NCBI GenBank assembly: GCA_019240175.1
Contig: JAFAYS010000810.1
Location: 1 to 6,732 of the forward strand
Direction of reading: 5' to 3'
DNA: 6,732 nucleotides
Source of the DNA: Chloroflexota bacterium
GTDB lineage: Bacteria; Chloroflexota; Chloroflexia; Chloroflexales; Kallotenuaceae
Each line of letters starts with the position of its first letter. Position 1 is the first letter of the stretch. Under the pieces are notes generated by a model. That model was not told the DNA's origin, did no database searches, and was given only the letters and a program-made list of their open reading frames with translations. Positions 1-5,139 of this stretch are shown here, piece by piece. Position numbers and translations under genes: made by a program.

Positions 1-27
1 AAGCCAGGATAGCCATTTCTGTTTCAT
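1..27 (-). CDS. 5' end of an unidentified gene downstream of namZ (partial)
   Basis: Only nine codons are visible (MKQKWLSWL) before the left edge of the window. The ATG at 27-25 is preceded by GGAGG with a 5-nt spacer, a near-ideal ribosome binding site. The frame is also open further upstream (GTG at about 39, TTG near the namZ stop), but those starts lack well-placed Shine-Dalgarno motifs. Two lysines followed by W-L-x-W-L could be the beginning of a signal peptide or membrane segment, but nine residues cannot establish this. The gene is co-oriented with gntR-nagZ-namZ and lies about 75 nt after namZ with no visible terminator, so it is probably part of the same operon. A solute-binding protein or other uptake component would fit the context, but that is a guess. 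Confidence 0.55.
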
Positions 28-86
28 GAAATCCTCCACATTGAGAAAAACAACCGACAGGAGATACCGACGGATCGGAGCGTCAA
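24..86 (-). CDS. Possible short leader ORF between namZ and the next gene (doubtful)
   Basis: A 20-codon ORF starts at TTG (86-84) and ends in a TGA that overlaps the ATG of the left-edge gene as ATGA, the same coupling geometry as at other junctions in this operon. A very strong Shine-Dalgarno sequence, AAAGGAGGT, sits just upstream (87-97) but only 2-3 nt from the TTG, closer than usual. The predicted peptide (MTLRSVGISCRLFFSMWRIS) resembles nothing I know. It may simply be untranslated spacer with a fortuitous SD. Confidence 0.15.
   Translation of the reverse strand: MTLRSVGISCRLFFSMWRIS
32..37 (-). promoter_or_regulatory. Ribosome binding site deciding the start of the left-edge gene
   Basis: GGAGGA on the minus strand, with the GGAGG core 5 nt from the ATG at 27. 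It is the reason for preferring that ATG over in-frame GTG or TTG codons upstream. Confidence 0.6.
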
Positions 87-101
87 GACCTCCTTTCAAG
101 C

Positions 102-1232
102 TCAGCGATACAATAGCACAGGTGCTGACCGTTCGCGAAACGCCTGCTCGTAGACGGCCCAGGACGCACTGATCTGCTCGGGTGGTGTGCCCGCCAGCAG
201 CGCCGCGCGTACCTCAGGCGATCCGGCCAGTCGATCGAAGTGGGCCGTATTCCAGCTCAGCTGCTCAGGATACAGCTGGACGATCGCGGCGACCAGCGCC
301 AGGCCAGCCGCAGCCGGACGCAGCGCGTCTGGATCGGTCACATGGGGCTGCACGCCCTCACATAGCTCGCCGGTGTAAGGCTCGGCGCAGGGCGTGAAGG
401 CAACAGGACGCCAGCGCACGCCCGGCAGATTCAAGCGGTTGAGCGTGCCGGCCAGCAGCGGCCCGTCGAGCCAGGGCGCGCCGAGCCACTCGAAGGGCTT
501 GGCCGTGCCGCGTCCGACCGAAATATTGATACCTTCGCTCAGGCACGTGCCGGGATAGATCAGCGCGGCCTCGGCGGTCGGCATGTTCGGCGAGGGCGGA
601 ACCCACGGCAGTCCAGTATCAGCCCACCGCATCAAGCGATTCCAGCCGTCGCAGGGCACCACCGTCAGATCGCAGCCGAATTTTTCTTCGTCGTTGATCA
701 GCCGCGCGAGCTCACCAAGCGTCAGGCCGTGGCGCATCGGGACGTCGTACAAACCAACCAGCGTGCGCTGCTCCGGCTCCACGCCCGGCCCTTCGATCGC
801 GCCGCCGATTGGATTCGGACGATCGGTGACGATCACCGCCACGCCAGCCTGGGCCGCCGCCTCGATCAGCTTGATCGCCGTCCAGACGTAGGTGTAGAAG
901 CGGCAGCCGACATCTTGCAGATCGCAGACAATCACGTCGAGATCCGCCAGCTGTTCGCGCGTCGGCGCAAAGTTCGCGCCGTACAGGCTGTAGAGCGCCA
1001 CGCCCGAGCGATCCACGCCGCCCGCGATATGTTCGCCGTGAGCGATTCCGCCGCGCAGCCCATGCTCAGGCGCGAAGAGCGCGCGCACATCGGCAGCGCG
1101 GAGCAGCGCCTCAGCGGTGCTCGTCAGATCGGGCAGCACGCCGCTCCCATTGGTCAGCACGCCGACGCGCCGGTTTGCGAGCAGATCGCAGCGCTCGTCG
1201 AGCAGCACGCTGATGCCGGGCCGCACGATCAC
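102..1232 (-). CDS. namZ: Exo-beta-N-acetylmuramidase NamZ (GH171, former DUF1343)
   Basis: This 376-residue protein has the hallmarks of the DUF1343/NamZ family, whose characterised Bacillus member removes non-reducing-end MurNAc from peptide-free peptidoglycan glycan. Visible motifs are the APEHGLRG block (about 54-61, with a conserved Glu-His), DLQDVGCRFYTYVWT (104-118), DRPNPIGG (137-144), PSPNMP (213-218) and YPGTCLSEGINISVGRGT (226-243), followed by KPFEWLGAPW. The length matches the catalytic body of the family. No signal peptide is present, since residue 4 already enters the fold, so a cytoplasmic location is inferred, unlike secreted Bacillus NamZ. The start is GTG, overlapping the nagZ stop as GTGA, with AGGAG 8 nt upstream inside nagZ, implying translational coupling. 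NagZ supplies the complementary exo-activity, so the pair could consume GlcNAc-MurNAc chains from the non-reducing end. Family assignment is firm; the exact substrate is inferred. Confidence 0.93.
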   Translation of the reverse strand: MIVRPGISVLLDERCDLLANRRVGVLTNGSGVLPDLTSTAEALLRAADVRALFAPEHGLRGGIAHGEHIAGGVDRSGVALYSLYGANFAPTREQLADLDVIVCDLQDVGCRFYTYVWTAIKLIEAAAQAGVAVIVTDRPNPIGGAIEGPGVEPEQRTLVGLYDVPMRHGLTLGELARLINDEEKFGCDLTVVPCDGWNRLMRWADTGLPWVPPSPNMPTAEAALIYPGTCLSEGINISVGRGTAKPFEWLGAPWLDGPLLAGTLNRLNLPGVRWRPVAFTPCAEPYTGELCEGVQPHVTDPDALRPAAAGLALVAAIVQLYPEQLSWNTAHFDRLAGSPEVRAALLAGTPPEQISASWAVYEQAFRERSAPVLLYR

Positions 1233-2800
1233 AGCATGCGCTCCTGAAGGGCCGGCAGCGTGACGGGCAATTTGCCCTGCGCCTGCACGCGTCCCGCCAG
1301 CACATCGACCAGCGCGTGCAGCGAAACATCGGGATCGCCGTAAGTCAGCAGCACCGCCGCCGCATCGGGAATCAGCGTTGCATCGTAGGGGCTGCGCACG
1401 GCGGCCAGCACCAGCGGACGATCCAGCTTCGCCAGCATGCGCGCGAACTCGGCTTGCTGCGGCAACAGCGTAGCATTGCGTGTGATCAGCACAATCACCT
1501 CGCTGCTTTCGGCCAGCGCGCGCGCTTCGGCCTGCTGCTCCGCGCTTAGCTCACGGCTGATCGCCAGGCTGGACGTGTGGGGAAAGGCCTGCGTTACCAG
1601 CGAGCGCAACAGCTCGGCTCGCTCAAATGCTTCTTCCACCAGCGCAAAGCGCGGCAGCACACAGTCGATCAGCGCCAGCCGTGCGTTGCGCGCCAGCAGC
1701 AGAATATCCGCGCCCTGCGTCACAGTCAGGCCGCGACGGGCCAGCGCCAGCGCCGACTCGTAGAGCGTGGAAGCGGGCTCGGCAAACGGCGGCAGCTCAT
1801 GCGTGAGATTGTAGGCTTCGCGCAGAGCATCGAGCCGACGCGCAGTCGCCGCAAACAGATCGTCGCAAAGCTCGCCGCGCTCAACCGCCGCGACCAGCGC
1901 CAGCGCCACGTCGACCTGCGATTGGAGCGAGCCGAGTGGCAGCAGCACATCCGCGCCCGCCGCCTTGGAGCGCAGCGCCGCCTCGCTCGGCGTGTAGCGC
2001 GCCGCGATCGCCTGCATGTCCAGCGCATCGGTGAAGATCACGCCTTCGAAGCCCAGCTGTACGCGCAGCAGATCCGTTAGAATCGCACGTGACAGCGTGG
2101 CTGGCTGCGAGTCGAGCGCCGTGAAGATGATATGCGCGCTCATCAAAGCTGGAATTCCGTCGCGGATCGCGGCCTCAAAGGGGGCCAGCTCGATCTTCGC
2201 CAGCCGCTCGTGCTCGTGGCGGACGGTCGGCAGCCCCAGATGCGAGTCGATGTCGGTGTCGCCGTGGCCGGGAAAATGTTTGCCGGTCGCGATCACGCCC
2301 GTGGTACGGTAGCCGTGCAGCGCCGCCATGGCAAACTCGGCCACCAGCGCCGGATCTTCGCCAAAGGAGCGCGTGCCGATCACCGGATTGGCCGGGTTGC
2401 AGTTCACGTCGAGCACCGGCGCGAAGTTCAGGTTGACGCCAAACGAGCGCAGCTGCTGGCCGGTCAGGCGGGCGCACTGATAGGCCGTTTGCGGATCGCC
2501 GGTGGCAGCCTGCGCCATCTGGCTGATCGTCGTCACGAGCGGCGCGCGCAGCCGTGTGACCGTGCCGCCTTCTTGATCCAGCGCGATCAGCAGCGGCGGC
2601 AGGCCAATCTGCGCGGCGTGAGCTTGCAGATCCGAGGTCAGGGCGTACAGCTCGGCGGGCGTGCCGATATTGTGGGCAAAAAGAATCACGCCGCAGGCGC
2701 GCGTCTGGTCAAGCGCGGCGAGCAGCTCCGGCGTAGCGTGTCGGCCCTGAAAGCTGAGCATCAGGCTTTGGCCGACACGATCGGTGACTCGGGGGGTCAT
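1229..2800 (-). CDS. nagZ: Beta-N-acetylglucosaminidase NagZ, glycoside hydrolase family 3
   Basis: The 523-residue protein has the GH3 TIM-barrel domain (about 5-335) plus a C-terminal alpha/beta domain (about 360-515), the two-domain layout of Bacillus NagZ rather than the single domain of proteobacterial NagZ. The diagnostic NagZ loop KHFPGHGDTDIDSHLGLP occupies 174-191; its Asp185-Ser-His187 matches the Asp-His general acid/base dyad of the subfamily. Asp258 in IFTDALDM is the expected nucleophile. ALDQEGGTVTRL (73-84) is the conserved sugar-binding segment. The enzyme removes non-reducing GlcNAc from cell-wall fragments. No signal peptide is visible, so it is probably cytoplasmic. The ATG at 2800 overlaps the gntR stop (ATGA) and has AAGGTG about 4 nt upstream. 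The 3' end overlaps namZ by 4 nt. A dedicated chitooligosaccharide GH3 role is possible, but the namZ partner favours peptidoglycan. Confidence 0.93.
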   Translation of the reverse strand: MTPRVTDRVGQSLMLSFQGRHATPELLAALDQTRACGVILFAHNIGTPAELYALTSDLQAHAAQIGLPPLLIALDQEGGTVTRLRAPLVTTISQMAQAATGDPQTAYQCARLTGQQLRSFGVNLNFAPVLDVNCNPANPVIGTRSFGEDPALVAEFAMAALHGYRTTGVIATGKHFPGHGDTDIDSHLGLPTVRHEHERLAKIELAPFEAAIRDGIPALMSAHIIFTALDSQPATLSRAILTDLLRVQLGFEGVIFTDALDMQAIAARYTPSEAALRSKAAGADVLLPLGSLQSQVDVALALVAAVERGELCDDLFAATARRLDALREAYNLTHELPPFAEPASTLYESALALARRGLTVTQGADILLLARNARLALIDCVLPRFALVEEAFERAELLRSLVTQAFPHTSSLAISRELSAEQQAEARALAESSEVIVLITRNATLLPQQAEFARMLAKLDRPLVLAAVRSPYDATLIPDAAAVLLTYGDPDVSLHALVDVLAGRVQAQGKLPVTLPALQERML

Positions 2801-3531
2801 ACATCACCTTCCCGGACGAGTCGCGCCACGAAGCGGTAGCGATCGCCCCGGTAGATCGATTGGACAAACTCAAACGGACGCTGGACGGCATCAAAGGTTG
2901 TGCGCTGAATGCGCAGCACGGGCGAACCCTCGTTGAGCTGAAGCAGCGCGCGCTCACGCGGCAGCGCCAGCACCGCGTCGAACTCCTGCACGGCCTCGCA
3001 AGGAATAATGCCGAAGTGCTCGCGCAGCACGGCGTAGAGCGATCCGTCATGATCCATGTGCAGCAGCCGCTCCACACCTTCAAAGGATAGGCAGGCGGTT
3101 TCCAGAGCCATCGGCTCGTCATCGGCCAGCCGCAGCCGCTCAATACACACCACTGGCGAGCCATCGGGAATGCGCAGCCGCGCCGCGATCGTATCGCTGG
3201 CGGTGGTCTGCTCCAGGCGCACAAGTCTGGTAGTGGGCGTGAAGCCGCGCGCGCGCATGTCTTCGGTGAAGCTGGTCAGCGACTGCACGCTTTGCCGGAT
3301 CTTGGGCTCGGCCACGAAGGTGCCTTTGCCGCGGCTGGTGTACAAACGGCCTTCCTGGATCAGCTCAGTGAGCGCCTGGCGCGCCGTCATGCGGCTGATG
3401 TCGTACTGCTCGCTCAGCTCACGCTCCGAGGGTACGCGACCGTGCGGCGGCAGGTCTCCGTTGGTGACTTGCGTTTCGAGCAGCTTTTTGAGCTGAAGAT
3501 AAAGTGGGACCGGACTGTGCTTGTTGAGCAT
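2797..3531 (-). CDS. nagR: GntR/HutC-family repressor, NagR (YvoA)/DasR-like
   Basis: The 244-residue protein, counted from the ATG at 3531, has an N-terminal winged helix (about 8-74, with PSERELSEQYDISRMTARQAL and the wing GKGTFV) and a C-terminal UTRA effector domain (about 85-240). It closely resembles Bacillus NagR/YvoA as I recall it: shared segments include SLTSFTEDMRARG (84-96), RLRLADDEPMALE (132-144) and SIYRGDRYRFV (225-235), which surround the GlcNAc-6-P/GlcN-6-P pocket in that family. An upstream in-frame start at 3624 would extend the ORF, but it lies upstream of the -10/-35 elements and the operator, so such codons would not be transcribed. The chosen ATG has no clear Shine-Dalgarno; the leader is AT-rich. 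The gene is first in an operon with nagZ and namZ and almost certainly autoregulated through the palindrome at 3567-3582. The sugar-phosphate effector is inferred from the family. Confidence 0.9.
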   Translation of the reverse strand: MLNKHSPVPLYLQLKKLLETQVTNGDLPPHGRVPSERELSEQYDISRMTARQALTELIQEGRLYTSRGKGTFVAEPKIRQSVQSLTSFTEDMRARGFTPTTRLVRLEQTTASDTIAARLRIPDGSPVVCIERLRLADDEPMALETACLSFEGVERLLHMDHDGSLYAVLREHFGIIPCEAVQEFDAVLALPRERALLQLNEGSPVLRIQRTTFDAVQRPFEFVQSIYRGDRYRFVARLVREGDV

Positions 3532-3557
3532 AGGTATTTGTGTTAAAATAACGTAAG

Positions 3558-3573
3558 AACCACCTGAGTGGTC
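3558..3573 (-). other. Small stem-loop at the predicted 5' end of the gntR operon mRNA
   Basis: On the minus strand ACCAC-TCAG-GTGGT forms a 5-bp stem with a 4-nt loop, with a G-U pair extending it at the base. It begins within a nucleotide or so of the predicted transcription start (about 3573). Its left arm is shared with the operator, so DNA palindrome and RNA hairpin overlap. It may stabilise the 5' end of the message, or may just reflect reuse of operator half-sites. Confidence 0.35.
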
Positions 3574-3582
3574 TATACCACT
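3567..3582. promoter_or_regulatory. dre-like operator for the NagR/DasR-type regulator
   Basis: AGTGGTCTATACCACT has perfect 6-bp inverted arms (AGTGGT/ACCACT). It differs at a single central base from the DasR consensus AGTGGTCTAGACCACT, and on the other strand it contains the TGGTATAGACCA core typical of NagR sites. It runs from the -10 hexamer to about +6 of the minus-strand promoter, so a bound repressor would occlude RNA polymerase. A further half-site, ACCAC at 3559-3563, forms a second inverted pair with GTGGT at 3568-3572. The regulator that should bind here is encoded immediately downstream. Confidence 0.85.
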
Positions 3583-3609
3583 ATAGTCCACACATCCCAT
3601 GCTTGTCAA
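3580..3609 (-). promoter_or_regulatory. Sigma70-type promoter of the gntR-nagZ-namZ operon
   Basis: On the minus strand a perfect TTGACA (3609-3604) is followed after 18 nt by TATAGT (3585-3580). The predicted start, about 7 nt past the -10 element, is near 3573, giving a leader of roughly 42 nt to the ATG at 3531. The surrounding sequence is clearly more AT-rich than the genes. The -10 element lies in the palindrome ACTATAGT and could therefore also be read on the plus strand, but no matching -35 is seen there. Confidence 0.8.
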
Positions 3610-3627
3610 GCGTGTTTCTCTCATTCA

Positions 3628-3639
3628 ACGCGATCGCGT
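3628..3639. repeat. 12-bp perfect palindrome in the divergent intergenic region
   Basis: ACGCGATCGCGT is a perfect palindrome containing the octamer GCGATCGC. It lies about 60 nt upstream of the first amidase start, in a stretch (3610-3686) where I see no convincing plus-strand promoter. It could be a protein-binding site or just an instance of the CGATCG-rich composition of this DNA. Confidence 0.35.
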
Positions 3640-3699
3640 AGATTCTGATTCATCGTTGCCACTCCCCGGCAGGTTCGCACATGTTTAAGGAGACCTTCC

Positions 3700-5076
3700 A
3701 TGGCCGATCGTTCGCATTCGCACCCCAATCGTCGGACGTTCCTGAAAGGCGCTGTGGCCGCAGGCGCGCTCCTCGGATCGTCGGACGCAGTCCGTTTGCG
3801 TGCAGCTAGCCCCGCCGAAATGTCCGCGGCTCAAGCTCCGGTATCGCTGTCCAGCGCTGTTACCAACGGCGTGCGGCACCGCGACTGGCACACCGTGCCG
3901 CGTAACGACGGCACCACAGTCGAGGCGTACAGCGCAGATGCCGATGGCGATCTGCAGCTGCTGCGCAATCCTGACGGCTCGTTTCAGCCGACGCGCACGT
4001 TTGTCTCGAGCGTGCAGCAGGTCGCGGGACGCTTCAACATGGTTGCCATGCACTGGGTCGCGGATGTGCCGGCCAGCACCACGATCGCCGTCGAGGTGCG
4101 CGGCAGCCAGGATGGGCTGAACTGGAGCAAGTGGGCGATCGTCGGCCATGAGATCGAGGCGCGCGATCGCCGCGAGACGGTCTCGACCTACGAGACCTTC
4201 ACCGATGTTGTGGATCTGAGCCGCGCCAGTGTGATGCAGTACCGTATTACGCTGACCACTGCCGACACACGAATCTCGCCCACGGTGCAGCGCGTCACCG
4301 CCACGCAGATCGACGCGCTTGACGCGCCCTTGCTGGAAGATTTGGACTCGCGCGGTCGTGCGATCCCGTTCCGCGTCGGCAATGGCGGGCCGCCAACCGC
4401 GCGGCTGATCCTGCGCGACGGGCCAAACGGCTGGGGGCCCGGCTACATCGCCCCCGACGATCCGCGCTACTGGCCGCCGTTCTCGGGCGTGTATCCCAAC
4501 GAGTTCGTGACGATCCATCACACGGCGGGCGCGAACAATCCCGAGAATCCTGTCGCGACGATGCGAGCCGTGTGGTACTATCACGCGATCTATCTCGGCT
4601 GGGGCGATATCGGCTATCAGTTCCTGATCGATCAGTATGGCAACGTGTATCAGGGACGTGACGGCGGCGACAGCACCGAGGGCGGGCATGTGTATCGCTA
4701 CAATCACTACAACTGCGGCGTGTGCTTGATCGGCCAGTTCCAGCCCGGCGCGACCGATGTGCCGTATGAAGGCGGCGAGCCCACAGCTGAGGCGCTGGAT
4801 AGCGCCATGCGGATGGCCGCGCTTCAGGCGGCGTATCACGGCTTTAGCCCGCTGGAGCAGCACGCCTACCCGAAGCCCGCCGATGCCTGCCGGCCCAAGC
4901 TGGTCAACTACCGCGTGTGTGGTCACCGCGACTGGGGCCGTTCCGGCAGCTGTGTCGCCACGGCTTGCCCCGGCGACAACGTGTACAAGCACCTGCCGGC
5001 CATCCGCCAGCAGGCTGCGGCGCTGATCCCGCAGATCAAAGATTTTCATCTGATGCAAATCTTAGATCGCAAGTAA
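3700..5076 (+). CDS. Tat-exported N-acetylmuramoyl-L-alanine amidase, PGRP/T7-lysozyme type
   Basis: The 458-residue protein begins with a twin-arginine signal (NRRTFLKG at 10-17, then a hydrophobic AVAAGALLG stretch), so it is folded before export. The ATG at 3700 follows AAGGAGA (3687-3693) by 6 nt. Residues about 55-205 look like a beta-rich, probably carbohydrate-binding, sandwich (DGLNWSKW at 138-145), which I cannot name. Residues about 262-440 form the amidase/PGRP domain: IHHTAG (zinc ligand His273), GWGDIGYQFLID (Tyr306 equals the T7-lysozyme catalytic Tyr), CGHRDW (His409) and ACPGD (Cys423), a His-His-Cys zinc site. The T7 lysozyme Lys two residues before the zinc Cys is Thr421 here. 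Five further cysteines (339, 342, 397, 407, 418) may form disulfides outside the cell. It should cleave the MurNAc-L-Ala bond. It is transcribed divergently from the recycling operon and lies directly before a second amidase gene. Confidence 0.92.
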   Translation: MADRSHSHPNRRTFLKGAVAAGALLGSSDAVRLRAASPAEMSAAQAPVSLSSAVTNGVRHRDWHTVPRNDGTTVEAYSADADGDLQLLRNPDGSFQPTRTFVSSVQQVAGRFNMVAMHWVADVPASTTIAVEVRGSQDGLNWSKWAIVGHEIEARDRRETVSTYETFTDVVDLSRASVMQYRITLTTADTRISPTVQRVTATQIDALDAPLLEDLDSRGRAIPFRVGNGGPPTARLILRDGPNGWGPGYIAPDDPRYWPPFSGVYPNEFVTIHHTAGANNPENPVATMRAVWYYHAIYLGWGDIGYQFLIDQYGNVYQGRDGGDSTEGGHVYRYNHYNCGVCLIGQFQPGATDVPYEGGEPTAEALDSAMRMAALQAAYHGFSPLEQHAYPKPADACRPKLVNYRVCGHRDWGRSGSCVATACPGDNVYKHLPAIRQQAAALIPQIKDFHLMQILDRK

Positions 5077-5086
5077 GTTTGGTTAG

Positions 5087-5118
5087 GTCCGGCGGGCTGG
5101 GATGGCAGCTCGCCGGGC
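5087..5118 (+). other. Strong GC-rich hairpin between the two amidase genes
   Basis: CCGGCGGGCTG (5089-5099) pairs with CAGCTCGCCGG (5106-5116) through one G-U, around a 6-nt loop GGATGG. A U-G and a G-C pair extend the stem to 13 bp at 5087-5118. It starts 10 nt after the first amidase stop and ends about 7 nt before the Shine-Dalgarno of the second. No T-tract follows, so it is not a canonical intrinsic terminator. Partial attenuation, 3'-end protection of the first message, or control of access to the second RBS are alternatives. Confidence 0.6.
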
Positions 5119-5139
5119 AGCTCTCAAGGAGGAGTTGGC

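Noticed and set aside
1577..2839. Plus-strand ORFs opposite nagZ
   Set aside because: nagZ carries the full KHFPGHG-DSH signature; the antisense products are Arg/Gln-rich and motif-free.
3532..3624. N-terminal extension of the gntR frame to an ATG at 3624
   Set aside because: It would be translated from DNA containing the -35, -10 and operator, upstream of the predicted transcription start; homologues begin at the MLNKHSPVPLY segment.
3603..3644. Plus-strand promoter for the amidase genes (TTGTCA with TAGATT)
   Set aside because: The two elements are about 30 nt apart, far from the usual 16-18 nt spacing, and TAGATT is a weak -10.
3685..5058. 457-codon minus-strand ORF opposite the Tat amidase
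   Set aside because: The plus-strand reading has a Tat signal, a full zinc amidase site and a good RBS. The antisense protein is Arg/His/Ala/Val-rich without recognisable motifs, as expected for a GC-rich shadow.
5087..5118. Intrinsic terminator after the first amidase
   Set aside because: The stem is strong but no T-run follows, and the next gene's RBS lies only a few bases downstream, so it is reported as an unassigned hairpin.
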